NCBI GenBank assembly: GCA_963575745.1
Contig: CAUYUJ010018563.1
Location: 1 to 61,434 of the forward strand
Direction of reading: 5' to 3'
From: Prorocentrum cordatum
Lineage: Eukaryota; Sar; Dinophyceae; Prorocentrales; Prorocentraceae
DNA length: 61,434 bases
Shown here: positions 29,749-40,059 of the stretch, piece after piece
Layout: each line of letters begins with the position of its first letter
How positions within the stretch are numbered: position 1 is the stretch's first letter
Program-made: the position numbers and the translations under genes
The notes under the pieces: model-generated
Database searches by the model: none
What the model was told of the DNA's origin: nothing
Seen by the model: only the letters and a program-made list of their open reading frames with translations

Positions 29749-29837
29749 AGACGCGGCATGACCGGGACACCCAGACATCCGATGTCTTGATTTTTCTAGT
29801 TCGGGGTCCCCGGATGTCTCGACCGATAGGGGGGATA

Positions 29838-29985
29838 GGCATACCCATCGGTCGTTGAAAGCTGAAAGATAATCTATGTTAAGCGCCTTCCTGCTTCAGC
29901 TGCCCCTCTTCCCTCCTCTTCTGGAGGCGGGCGGAGACCCAATATACTTCCAACGCCTTCCTCCTTCATGTTTCTACCTACTTCT
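29838..29985. repeat. Upstream block R, copy 2
   Basis: ATACCCATCGGTCGTTGAAA, GCGCCTTCCTGCTTCAG, CCAACGCCTTCCTCCTTCA, CTTCTTCCGACCG. See copy 1 at 22108. Confidence 0.6.
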
Positions 29986-30028
29986 TCCGACCGATGGGAA
30001 GGGGGAAGCATCGACCCCCCATCGCCCA

Positions 30029-30190
30029 TTGATCGCCGATAGGGGCCCGATAGCCCGAACATTCACAGGAACGTGCAGATTCACTATCGGGGGCCTATCA
30101 CCGATCTATCGGCGACGTATCGCCGAATTTAGGTCGAGGCGTCCCCCCCTATGCCAGTCTCCCCCTTTCGTTGCCCCTCATTCCCTCACC
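30029..30190. repeat. Upstream block C, copy 1
   Basis: GATCGCCGATAGGGGCCCGATAGCC, then a GGAACGTGC element, CCTATCACCGATCTATCGGC, AGGTCGA, a C-run, CTATGCC and CGTTGCCCCTCATTCC. Homologous blocks are at 46455-46615 and 55712-55810. All three precede a DUF4116-like fragment. Confidence 0.6.
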
Positions 30191-30244
30191 AGGGCCGGCT
30201 GTTCTTTGTGAGCTGTTTTTGACGGTTCGCCCTTCCAAGGCGAG

Positions 30245-30433
30245 GGGCCGCGTGCAGACAGGGAGGTCGTCCTGGAGGCGGTGCGGGGCAGCTGGCGCGC
30301 GCTGGAGGAGGCGTCGGGCGAGCTGAGGGCCGACCGCGAGGTCGTGCTGGAGGCGGTGCGGCAGAGCTGGATGGCGCTGGAGCACGCGTCCGAGGGGCTG
30401 CTCGAGGACCTGCCTCAGGGCAGGAAGGGATAA
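30245..30433 (+). pseudogene. DUF4116-like repeat fragment 2 (3' end of a gene?)
   Basis: The clearest DUF4116 stretch in the window. It holds two tandem units, RADREVVLEAVRGSWRALEE and then GELRADREVVLEAVRQSWMA, followed by LEHASEGLLEDLPQGRKG and a TAA stop at 30431. The codons are GC-ending and the paired units are nearly regular, which argues for recent coding function. No start codon or upstream units are visible. A possible 3' splice site lies near CTTCCAAG at 30239, preceded by pyrimidine-rich block C, so this may be a terminal exon. Function of DUF4116 is unknown. Confidence 0.65.
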
Positions 30434-30936
30434 TTTCCGACGCTGCTGTTTGCCCTGGAGAGCACTCGTCGTTACGGCTTGGTTCTCTCCAGAACCCTGA
30501 ACAGAACGCGCCCTTGGAGATGTCAGGGGAGTAGCTGTGCTGTTATCTTTTCGTTTCCCCACTGTCTGCAGCGAAGGGGCGTCGTCGGTCGTCGGCGGTC
30601 GTCGGTGGTCATCGTCGCCGCCGTCGTCGTGGTGGCCCTTCCTCCCTCCATCCTCCCCCCCTCCGTAGGAGTACAGTACACAGATGCCCGTTTGGGAGAT
30701 CTTCCTGGTGTCACCGAGCGGATCTATTCGACTCTAGTTCGCATCGGGTTTGATTGAAATTCGACTCAGATTCGACTCAAGTCGACGGACGTTCGACGCA
30801 GCATCGACGCACGAGATGATCGAGTGGCGCCGGTAAGGTCCCCAGAACGACCCACTTCCCTCATTCTCGCCTTGGTAGGGTTCCCGAGCGGGGGGGTGGC
30901 TTGTCCGACGCACCAGACATGATACAGGGGCAAGGT

Positions 30937-31020
30937 TTAAGTCGGGCGTGTCCCTCTACAGGAGGAAAAATTCAAACATGGTCAATAAATAGCCTGGCGA
31001 CGATTTTTCGAGTATGCCTT

Positions 31021-31096
<76 letters not shown>

Positions 31097-31190
31097 TATA
31101 TATATATATATATCAAAAATAAATAAAAAAATAAAAATATTTTTCTGTTGTCGTCCCAAATTCGCCTTCTGGGGGATATGCCCGACCTAA
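30937..31190. mobile_element. Small inverted-repeat transposon with poly-T expansion (copy 1)
   Basis: Termini TTAAGTCGGGCGTGTCCCTC (left) and, reversed, TTAGGTCGGGCATATCCCCC. Flanks GGCAAGGT (30929-30936) and GTCAAGGT (31191-31198) agree at 7 of 8 positions, consistent with an 8 bp target-site duplication as made by hAT-type transposases. The interior has CAAACATGGTCAATAA as in the 147 bp copy at 55460, plus an inserted 70-base T run and (TA)n. Confidence 0.65.
31024..31114. repeat. T70 homopolymer followed by (TA)n
   Basis: Uninterrupted T from about 31024 to 31093, then TATATATA to about 31112. Lies within the inverted-repeat element; length may be assembly-dependent. Confidence 0.9.
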
Positions 31191-31209
31191 GTCAAGGTGT
31201 AAACTGTGT

Positions 31210-32280
31210 ATTGCGAAGGCCTAAAGGCTGGTGCCACAAACCGTGAAGGGGGACGACGATAACCACGAGGGCGACGACGACGGCGATGACGACGGAAAGC
31301 TTCTCCCAGGGGAGGGGTTAACAACCCCCTGGACCCCCTCCCCCCCTCCACCCCCCGTTGGACCCCCCCCCCCTGGCGGGGGAGGGATCAAAGAGAAGGG
31401 GCTTCCCCTCGCTCGATGACGACATTGCTCGATTTCCCTGTGGCTGGAACGCTTGAGGGGAAACTGGTCGGCGGATTTGCTTCAACATGGGCGTTTCGTG
31501 ATCGACAAGTTGAACTCCCGCTTTGGGCACGACGTGCTTGTTAGTTAGTTAGTTCGTTAGTTTGATTGTTGGGGGCCTTGTAGCCGTGCCTGAGGGAGCG
31601 AAGTGTCGTTCTCGCTCAAGCGCTGCGCAGCAGTCTTTTCCTGAAAGCTGCGCTCCCGCTGGGGCGCGGCACATGTCGTTTCCGATCGCGAGTCCTCCTG
31701 GCAAGCTGGGTCGCGCACCAGCCAGTGATACGCTGCTGCCGTGTCTGCTCCTGGGCTCTCCTCCCAAATTGCGCTGTCGCTCGGGCGCGGCGCGTGCTTG
31801 GTATTTTCGCCAACCTGCCGGAGGCGGAGCGCCTTCCGTCCGCTGGGCGGCGGCGCCCGCCGGTCCCAGTGTCCGCCTGTGCCAGCATTGGTCTTCGTGT
31901 TCTGGCGGTCAGGGCCGGGGTGGACGGGCCCCGCTGGTACGTTCGAGCTGGTCAGCCTGACCTCTGCACACCTCGACGGTTCTAAGGCGGGCTGAAGCGG
32001 CTCGTCTGGCCTCGTAACCTTTTTCAAACTCACTTCGCGACTGGCGCCACTCACTCCCTCCCTCATCCGTCATTCGTCCTCCCTCTTCCCTCCCTCCATC
32101 CTCCCTCTCCCCCCCCTCCCGTTTCCCACTTCTTTCTTCCGTCTCTCTGCCTGCCCTCCCCCCTTGCCCCATCCTGACTTCACCTCTCCCCGTCTCCTGG
32201 AGCCCCTCGGAAGGCTGCAGAGGCCCACGGTGGCCCAGAGCAGCTACTTGCGCCAAAACGTTTGAACGCTTTAGTTTCAT
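31210..32280. other. Unassigned stretch with C-run tracts
   Basis: About 31330-31385 is CCCCCTCC-rich, and 32040-32170 is a CCTCCCTC pyrimidine tract. Short Arg/Ala-rich frames at 31560-31990 have no domain. The sequence contains several TTGCGCTG/GCGCGGC similarities at about 31625, 31650 and 31770, suggesting a weak repeat of roughly 135 bp. Confidence 0.35.
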
Positions 32281-32283
32281 TTG

Positions 32284-32332
32284 TCATCCCTCCTCCTCCT
32301 CCTCCTCCTCCTCCTCCTCCTCCTCCTCCAGG
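32284..32332. repeat. TCC microsatellite
   Basis: (CTC)n, about 14 units. Confidence 0.9.
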
Positions 32333-32904
32333 TGGCCCAGGCACGGCGCAACAGCGCGCGCCACCCTTGAACCGGCCAACCCCGCACGCCTGTCCGCGGG
32401 GCTTCTCCCGATGCAGCTCGCAGGCCTGGCGGCGGTAGCTCCACGATGCCAGCGGGCCCAGTGATATTGACATTGTATAACCCGCAGTGCGCCAACACAC
32501 AGCAGATTACTCGACACTGTGCATGAACTAGGGCGGGAGAACATCATCGCGCTCGTGGGCACCCAGCTCAAGAGCCGAGGCGAAGTCACCGAGAGGACGA
32601 GGACTTTTGGCGCGTATTCCAGTATTGAGACAGGATGCTCGTATGGTCAGTTCGCAATTAAGAGTTGTGGATTTACATTCTTGTTCAGGCGCGAGAGATG
32701 GCCCATCACATGTGCCAAGAGAGTTTTTGACGTCCCAAGCTTATTCGAGGGCGCGGTCTCGCCATCATGATCGAATCCTTGGGTCTCCGATACGGCATTT
32801 TCGAACCATAGTTTCTTTCCTCGAGTGACGATGTCGGGCGGCAGGCAGCACTACGAGAGGACAGTGGAACTCTTGCTGACATGGATGTCGGAGGTGTTGG
32901 CGGT

Positions 32905-32910
<6 letters not shown>

Positions 32911-32951
<41 letters not shown>
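32911..32951. repeat. GA microsatellite inside the endonuclease ORF
   Basis: (GA)n of about 20 units directly after LLLTWMSEVLAVVRE. It reads as Arg-Glu in frame. Confidence 0.9.
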
Positions 32952-32952
<1 letters not shown>

Positions 32953-33168
32953 GGGCTGTCCCAGTCATGATGATGTGTTGACCCTCGCGCCGCCACGTCG
33001 TCCACAGGATCGTGTGGCGGGTATTCGCGGCACGGGTCGTATTACACCCTCATCAATGAGGTTCAGACCATACCTTGCTGGATGGGGACTCGCGAGTGTT
33101 TCCACACGCTGCTGGGCCGCCGGCGTATGTTGGAGAGCAAGGATAATCGTGCATTGACCACATATGAC

Positions 33169-33210
33169 TCTCTCTCTCTCTCTCTCTCGAGAGAGAGAGA
33201 GAGAGAGAGA
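33169..33210. repeat. Perfect palindrome (TC)10(GA)10
   Basis: TCTCTC... meets GAGAGA... at a central TCGA, a fully self-complementary stretch of about 40 bp. It sits between the IDHI and RDH motifs of the endonuclease remnant. Confidence 0.9.
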
Positions 33211-33999
33211 TCTTGCAGACAGTTGAACGGATCCACACGAAGACTACAGCTGATGACAACTCGAAAACCTCGAGACCATAGACCCTTTTTTTCGTTGCGC
33301 AGCGGGCCGTCGAACCTCTGTCCCGACGACCGCCGAGGCCGAATGTGCTACTGCCTTCAGATGGGGGACCAGTGGAATGAGGTACTTAGCCAAACGGAGG
33401 AGGAGGTCGTGAAGGTTCAGGAAGAGTTCGATTCCGCAGCGGGGCCGGGGGGCGTAGATGCGATGAACGAGCTATTGATAAGAGCTCTTAACCAAGCAGC
33501 TGCAACACAACGCGATGCATCACCGCTATACGCAGAGAGCCACACGCAGCACGCCATATACACATATAGCCCGATTCTGAAGGAGAGGAGGGGCGCGCGG
33601 GAGAGGGCGGGGGGGGGGGACATCGAGCACTTCGCGCAATACTAGAATAACAAACACAAGTTGATCCGCGCAGCTAGCCACAAATACCTGACATACAAGA
33701 AAGAAGAGCGCGATGATTACAACTAGCTGCGAAGAGCCCGGAACGCTACCTCGCGCAAGAATTGGCTCGACTATTGCCTTGTAGGAGGCGAAGACCTCGC
33801 CAGCGACGATTTGCAGCGATTGCCAGCGGTTCAGCCTCGGCACGATCCTTGGCACAGAGAATGCAGCTATACCCGCTCGCTGGAGGACGTGGGGCCGCGC
33901 CGGCGCATCTTGCCGAGGTGGGGCAGGATGTCGATGGGGGGGGGGGGGGGCTGGTGGGTGAATCGGGAGCTTTCTTTCCTGCGACTGGGGATCTGGCGC

Positions 34000-36030
34000 A
34001 TTTAACCAAGGCCTCCTGGAAGATCAGATGTTGGCGCGCGTGGCTAGCCTGGTCGCTCCCGCCCGAGCTCCTCAGGCTAGCTGGCGTTCCATCTTAAGTG
34101 GGTCAACGACAGGCGGCCCAGGAGAGGGAAGGGGGCCCGTTGCGACCAGGGGCTCGTTGAGATTGATTGCGCGAGAGACGTCGCGAAGGCGCGGCGAGTG
34201 GCGCGTTGGAGACGCCGGCTGTTTCCAAGTGTGTGGCGCAGCGCGCAGGCGGCGCGTTGACCGAAGAATAATCAGAAGCTTGATTGCTCGGGCGAGCTTT
34301 CCACGCGGCGGTTCTGGCACGCAGAGAATGCAGGTCGGCCCCCTCCAACTGGCTCCATGGGGGGCCCGGGCGGACGGGGGGGGGGGCGGCCGTGGGGGCG
34401 CGGCTGGCAGGATCCTACCGCATGCAAGCAGCAGGCGTCGCGCTCGTGCTCAGGTGTCGCGACGCCACGAATGCGTGCTACACTGTGCAGCGCGACGTCT
34501 TGTCAGATAATGCGCGTTCTTGCTGCTCGCGCGTTCGTCGGCAGCTCATCAAATATTGGGTCCTGCGCAACGCGTTCCCGCGTGAGGGCGAGAGCGGCTC
34601 TCCCTGGCAGCGGGCGCGATCAGGCTTTCTCCCGGGCGGCGCGGGGGCCGCCGAGCTGTCCTCCAGGCTACTCGGCCCCTGTTATGGGGGAGGCGTCAGA
34701 TTGTTCGATCGTTCGAGGCTTGTTCCCGCGGGTCGAAGCAGCGTGGCCCTGGCAGGCGGGTTATCCCGAGCAGTTCGCCCACGCGGGCCGCGCCGGCGAT
34801 GGGGGGGGGGGCGTGGGCGGGGCGCGCCGCCAGGGGGGGGCGAGAGCGAGAGCGCAGCGATGGGCGGGGGTCTTGGGGTGGTGTGGGCGGGGCAGAAAAT
34901 CGGCAAGCAGGAGAATGCGTGCCATTTTTCGCGGCCGCGGGGCCATCGACTCCAGCGCGAATTGCGCGGCGGGGAAGTTCTGGGCCTCGCAGGAACGACT
35001 GCGCACCGCGTTCGGTACCTCGGAGGCCTCGAGTCGGCCGCGTTCATTCCTGGCCCCGAGCTCCAGAGACATTGCAGGCTGTCAAGGCGGCCTAACACTC
35101 CATTGGGAGTTTCTGGTTCAGCAACTTCCTTGTCCCGGTGAAACGCGCGACGGTCAGATGCCCCCTCGTCGACGCGGCCTTGTCAGGGCTCGAAGTTGCG
35201 GCGCGTGGTTCGGGCCCCCTTTGGGAAGCAGTGGGCCCTATGCGTCGTGGGCGGGGCCTCGCGCCAGACGTGGGCCGATGCCCTCTGTTGGCGGGGGGCG
35301 GGGCTCTCGGCCGAGGCCCTGGGCGCCCGCTGCGAGGGGGCGACCCTGGGGGCGAATGCGCGGGGGGGCCCAGATTGCGACGGCGCCTCCCTGCGGGGAG
35401 TTGGTGCGTCAGAGATCGCGAGGGCCGTCGATCGGAACGCCTGCGCAACGGAACGAGCGGCCCGCGCAGCCGAGGGCGAGCGCAAGCCGCGTGGCATCTG
35501 GGCGGGGACCGGTCGAGATGATGAGTTGGGCGTTAAGGCCCAGTAGCGCGATCCCCCCACCTTCAGTTTCTTTCAGTGCGTCGCCCGTGCGTCGCCCGTG
35601 CGCCGGCCCTAGTTTGCGTCTTTGTCCCAAATCCCGGCCCCCGCAGTGCGCGGGCGACGCGTGGCGGGACTTCCGGAATTTCGCTGGCGACGTGTAGGTT
35701 TCCGACGCGCGCAACAGCAGCCAGTCTGGCGGTCGTGGCACACGCATAGTTCGACGGTCGGCCAACGCGCTGTGTTTCACATTCGGCACAAAAGGATTCG
35801 TTGGTGCGTCTATTTTCGGGGAGCGCCAACCGTAACTGAGGACGAAGACGCCTCGCGTTGATTGGGGGCTGCGCGCGTCGTGCCATGGCGGGGGCGACGT
35901 CACGTCGCGCGACGCGGCGCCATTTCGCCCCGCCGCATCGCGCCCCGCGGCCCCATGTTGTTTCGCGCCAGTCCTCTTGCCCCTCCCCCTCCCCCCCTCC
36001 CCTTGCCGAGCGCGCTGCGCGTCCTGTCCC
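34000..36030. other. GC-rich stretch with long but unconvincing open frames
   Basis: A + frame is open for about 446 codons (34357-35697), with others overlapping, all Arg/Ala/Gly/Pro-rich as expected at this GC content. I find no motif. G runs at 33940, 34376 and 34801 shift any frame. Possibly more decayed retroelement downstream of the LINE. Confidence 0.35.
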
Positions 36031-36069
36031 GTTTGCGAAATTCTATGGAGTTTTTTGTTGTGTCAGGCT

Positions 36070-36290
36070 GCCGTCTTGTCCCCCCTCCCTACTCACCCCC
36101 TCGTTGTTCTTCCACCCTCCTGAAACTTCCCTCTCGCCATCCTTGCCCCCGCCGCCCCCCTTCGATTGCCTCCCGTCGCTCCCGCCGCCGCTGCGCCGTC
36201 CCCGCGCGCCTCCTTCTCGCCCGTCCGTTCCTTTTTCCGCCCGCCCCCCCCCCCCCGCCTCCCTTCCATCTTCTTTCTCCCCCCGTTGCG
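36070..36290. repeat. CCCTCC/CCGCC pyrimidine-rich tract
   Basis: Low-complexity C-rich strand. Minus frames read Gly/Arg. Confidence 0.5.
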
Positions 36291-36529
36291 TCGGCGGGCG
36301 AGACGTCGCCAAGTTGTTGCAGTGGCGAATGGATGTTCAGATTGCGACGGGGCGCGCGCGCTTGAAATCGATTTCCTCGCGCGCGCTGCATCTCCATGTC
36401 GTCTACTGGTCTTTTCGTGCTCGCAGTTCTCCCCTGCGTGTCCTGCTCGTGTTGCGATTGTCGCGCGCCTTCCTGGATTGACTCGCCGCTGGGCGCGCAG
36501 TTCGCACGCCGTCGGAAGTCCACGGCGCC

Positions 36530-36735
36530 CTTCGAGCGATTCGCGCGCGAGCTGCGCGCGACGCGCAGGCGGCCCGAGCGACGCGCGCGCGGCGCACTCC
36601 GGCTCGCGCGCGACGCACCCCCGCCGGCGCGCGACGCAGCGATCCGCGCGACGCACGCGCGAGCGACGCACGCGCCGCGAGCGCGAAGCAAGCGCGACGC
36701 ACGCGCGACGCACGCGCGACGCATGCGCGACGCAG
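36530..36735. repeat. GCGCGACGCA-type short repeat
   Basis: Irregular 10-12 bp units around GCGCGACGCACGC, extremely CpG-rich. Confidence 0.65.
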
Positions 36736-36869
36736 TCTCGACCTTGCCCGCCCCTAGCTTTCTTCGATCAGCAATGCGCAGCGGACGTCGGCCCGCCGTT
36801 GTTGCGCTCTTCGCGAGTGGCGGCGGCTGCGTCTTCATTTGCGTCAGGAAGGCCCGTGCTTCGCCCCTC

Positions 36870-37060
36870 TTTCTTCCCTTCCTCCTTCCTCGTCGCCCCT
36901 CTTTCGTGGCTCCTCTTCATTCGTCATCCCGCCTGCCTCCTCTCCCCTCTCCCCCCTTTTCCTCCTCCTTCTTCCCTGCCTCCCTCTGCCTCCCCCTCCC
37001 CCCACCTCTCTCGTCTTTGTTTTATTCCCCCTTGCCATCCTCTGTCCCTCTCTTCATTTT
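36870..37060. repeat. CTTCCTCC pyrimidine tract
   Basis: Mixed TTCC/CTCC/CCCC pyrimidine-rich sequence. No gene signal. Confidence 0.55.
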
Positions 37061-37170
37061 CGTTTTTCTCCTTGACCCCCCCCGCGGCCGCGGCGTGGGG
37101 CCGCGAGAGGCGCCCCCGCCGTGCGTGAAAGTCCCTGCCGCTGGCGTTGGAAGAGGAGGATGATGAGGAA

Positions 37171-37217
37171 GGGGTGGGGGTGGGGGCGGGTGGGTGGGTG
37201 GGTGGGGGGGGCAGGGG
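37171..37217 (+). other. Strong G-quadruplex candidate
   Basis: GGGGTGGGGGTGGGGGCGGG followed by four GGGT units and GGGGGGGG: at least eight G-runs of three or more with one-base loops. Confidence 0.75.
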
Positions 37218-37284
37218 CGCGAGGCGAGCGCGGCGGCGAGGGCGGCTCGGCAGGGGGGGGGGGGCGCAGTGAGTGGGTGCTTTT

Positions 37285-37590
37285 GTGATGGTCATGTTGG
37301 TGATCACGGTCGCGGTCGCGGTTGTCGCGTTGGTCGTGATGGCGGTGGTCGCGCTGCTGGTGGTGGACGGGCTGGTGGTGGTGGTCACGTTGGTGATCCT
37401 GCTGGTGTCGGTCGTTGTGGTTGTCGCGAAAAGCGCGGCGGTCATGGTGGTGGTGACGGGAAAGGTGGCGGTCAATATCTTCGCTGTGGACGCGGTTGCG
37501 GTCGTGGCCGTTTGTGATGATCGTGGCGGTGGTAGTCGTGGCGCTGGCGATGGTCGCGGCGGCCGCGGTAGCGGCTGCGGGGGCCTGCCT
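37285..37590. repeat. GGTCGCGGTNGTGG-type degenerate repeat
   Basis: Short GGT/GTC/GTGG units in triplet register. + reads Val/Ala/Met; - reads His/Asp/Arg. No protein inferred. Confidence 0.65.
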
Positions 37591-37859
37591 AGCGCCCGAG
37601 CGTCGCGGAATTTGAATTGCAGAGGGATTTGCTGTGCCGAGGTAACCCAGCAGCCGCCTTCTCACCGAGGTGGCCGCTGCGTGGGCGGCTTTCTTGTTTC
37701 CCGCAGGCGACCGGCCTTTTCGGCGGCCGTGGAGCGGGCGACGCGCGCGCGATCCGTCCCGTGGGTGCCCGCCACGCCGGCGACGCACTCGCCGAAATGC
37801 TCCCTTGCGAGGGCGGCGCGCGCGTTCGCGAGGGCGGCCGGCCATTTCGGCGGCCGACG

Positions 37860-40020
37860 CGGGGCGGGGTCAGCACGCCGGTCGTGCTGCTGCGCCTCGG
37901 CAGAGTTGGGGGGGGTGCACCTGGCGAGGGGGTGTGGCGCCCTGGAGGTGGAAGCTTGCGTGGCCATCGCGGGTCGAGAGTGATGGGCTCGCTGAATCGG
38001 ATGCGCGCCGATTCCAGGTGCACCCCGGAGGCCCGAAGGCCCTGGGGGAGTGGCCCGCGCTCGTGACCAACGAGCTCGCCCGCGGCTTCGTTGCGCTGGC
38101 TTTCGGGGCGGGCCCCCGCGGTCGCAGCGTTGCGGATTTCATCCCGGCGCGCGATGGGGACTTTGACAAGTGCCAGGTGCCTGATGATGACAAGCTGGAA
38201 GCACGCCAGCGGCCCGCATCCCGCGTGGCCACTTGTCTTAAGCGGGCCCGATGCGAGATCCAGATGGTCGAATCGGTGGTGGGCGTCGAGCATGTGGAAG
38301 AGACCGGCGAGTGGCGCTAGCCCAGCTGGAACATGCCAATGAGAAAGACCCGGTTGCGTTTCCGGACAGTTGGGCACGGGGCCTGCGGGGGAAACTGCGG
38401 GCCGCCTGGGTCGAGGAGCTGCGCGAACTCCGTCGCCGTGCATGCCGGGGACGAATTCAATATCGTTCGCCCGCGCAAGGAGGACGTTGAGGTGGCGCTG
38501 TTGACTTTTGGCAGCAACTGTCGGTCACCCAATGAATTTGATGCCTGCTACAGGCAAGTGGTGGTGGCGGGAGGCAGCCGGGCTATGAAGCGGCTACTCT
38601 TCAGCCAACTGAGCGCCTCAGGCACGATCGCGCAGCTGAGGGACTTAAGGTTGGGCGGGCGGCCGCGGGGGCGAGCCGTGGCCTGGCCGGGGGGCCTGGG
38701 CCCGGGAGTCTGGCCGGGGCGGCGAGCGGCGGCGGCGAGGCCGCAGCTGGTGGCGGGGGTAAGTCCCAGCCAGCCAAGGCCGACCCTGCCGGCAAGCCGC
38801 CTGCTGAAGCCGAGTAGGCGCGGTCGGTGGCCCACGCCCCCCGCAACAAGGCGGGGGCGCCCGTCTGTTGGGGCGCTCCCACTCGTGTGGGCTGTAGCCG
38901 CGAGCCCGGGAAGCGCGCGAATTTGCATGGGCCCATCAAGAGCCTCGCGGGCTGAGGCTGCGCGATTGTCATGCAGATCATTCGCCGCGGTGGGGGGCCG
39001 CGACTCGCGCCGTCCAGCGCGGGCCCGCGGATTGAGCAGCTACGCGCCCGAGCCAAAGCAGAGCGCACCTTCGATGTAGGGGCCGCCGACGCCGGGCCCG
39101 CTGGCGATGGGGCCCAGGGCCCAGCGGGGGCCGGGGGTGGAGGCAGCCGCGCGGCAGGAGTGTCCGCGGAAGGCAACGCACCCGCCGCCTGCGACGATTT
39201 GCAGCTCGCGGCCCTCGAGGCTGACCTGCGGGGCGCACGCGAGGGGCCAGACTACCGCTGGCTCTTCGACCGTGACAGACTGCGCGCGGCGCACGCGTGG
39301 GGCGCCCCGCCGAAAGACGAGGCCCCAGACCAGAGGTCGCGGCTCATGGAGGAGGTAGGCGAGGAGTGGTTATCCCAGAGCCTAGCCCGCGCCAGCAGCT
39401 ACCTGCAGAGCCACGTCCGCGGGCGGGTTCTAGGGCTGAGGTTGCAAGGAGAGCGCCTGGCGGTCGAGGAAGCCTTTGAGGGCGCCGCCGAGAGGGGCCC
39501 TTGGGGCCTCAGCAACGAGGCGAGCGAACCGTAGCATGAGCTGAACTGCGTAGCGGGCCGGGCCCCAGAAGGGGGGGCGGACGTGGGCCCCGCGCAGTGG
39601 TCGGACGATGGGCAGCGCGGGCACGGCAGTTGCAATTTCTGGTGTGGAACTCAGCGGGTGTGCTGGAGGTTCTGGGACTACGCGGATCGCCTGGAGCCGG
39701 GGCCTAGCTTGGCGACCGCCCTGGGGTTCGAGGAGACCCGCCCGACGTGCGAGAGGTGCGGGAGACGGCCGCTAAGTTGCGGGCCGAGCTCTGGGAGGGC
39801 TCACGCGCCGCGAGGCGCGCCCTGGGAGATGCCCCCCCCTGGATCACGGCGGCGGAGGCCGACGCGCGCTCGTGCTTGCGCGACGCATTTTATTCGCGCC
39901 GCGACAAGGGTTGCCAATTTCTCATGGCATGCCCTTTTCGGGAGCACCAGGGCGTTACCCTGCAGGTCCATCGCGTCGGCGATGCCGGCCCGCCGCGCGT
40001 GGACCACCCAGGGCCCCCTG
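37860..40020 (+). pseudogene. Decayed repetitive ORF, gag-like, unrecognised
   Basis: Frame-broken pieces with real protein texture on +. They are LGEWPALVTNELARGFVALA and RSVADFIPARDGDFDKCQV (about 38042-38180), VESVVGVEHVEE, ALAQLEHANEKDPVAFPDSW (about 38325-38380), DEFNIVRPRKEDVEVALLTF (about 38450), then a Gly-rich KSQPAKADPAGKPP stretch. After a stop comes APVCWGAPTRVGCSREPGKR...LH (about 38858-38925), which resembles a damaged CCCH finger. A longer frame at 39012-39534 continues with LRLQGERLAVEEAFEGAAER. The order basic/Gly-rich linker then Cys finger is gag-like, but I cannot name the family. The stops at about 38320 and 38817 and several shifts make it a pseudogene. Confidence 0.4.
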
Positions 40021-40057
40021 AAGAGCCAAATTGGCTTGAGCCAAATCGGCTACAGCT
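40021..40057 (-). other. Spliced-leader copy plus one relic, minus strand
   Basis: On the minus strand, 40057 to 40036 reads G, CTGTAGCCGATTTGGCTCAAG, which is 19/22 to the dinoflagellate spliced leader (first base allowed as D). It is followed at once by 40035-40021, CCAATTTGGCTCTTC, which is 11/12 to the leader's CCATTTTGGCTC before diverging. Leader plus truncated relic is the signature of a reinserted trans-spliced cDNA. The transcript would run towards lower coordinates, antisense to the ORF pieces at 37860-40020. Confidence 0.65.
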
Positions 40058-40059
40058 CG

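Larger units (their letters stand above)
32440..33960 (+). pseudogene. LINE ORF2 remnant: APE-type endonuclease and linker, decayed
   Basis: A run of frame-broken pieces in the order of a LINE endonuclease. ILTLYNPQCAN at 32464 is the N-terminal strand. A stop follows, then ENIIALVGTQLKSRGEVTE at about 32540 (the Glu motif region, LxGTQ as in dinoflagellate LINEs). Next are YGQFAIKSCGFTFLF, GRQHYERTVELLLTWMSEVL at about 32842, SCIDHI at about 33150 and RDHRPFFSL at about 33273 (the closing S/RDH motif). A linker of about 100 residues (WNEVLSQ...ELLIRALNQAAA) and GPRRRILPRWGR at about 33893 then lead towards where a reverse transcriptase should start; I see none. (GA)n tracts interrupt the ORF at 32911 and 33169. 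Catalytic function is lost through several stops and shifts. Confidence 0.6.

Noticed and set aside
31024-31093. Poly-A tail of a retroposed minus-strand mRNA
   Set aside because: Possible, but the tract is enclosed by the two termini of an inverted-repeat element and followed by (TA)n, so slippage inside the element explains it as well; no adjacent coding sequence supports a retrogene.
34357-35697. 446-codon + frame
   Set aside because: Open because of very high GC; alternative frames are equally open and no motif is visible. Kept only as an unassigned stretch.
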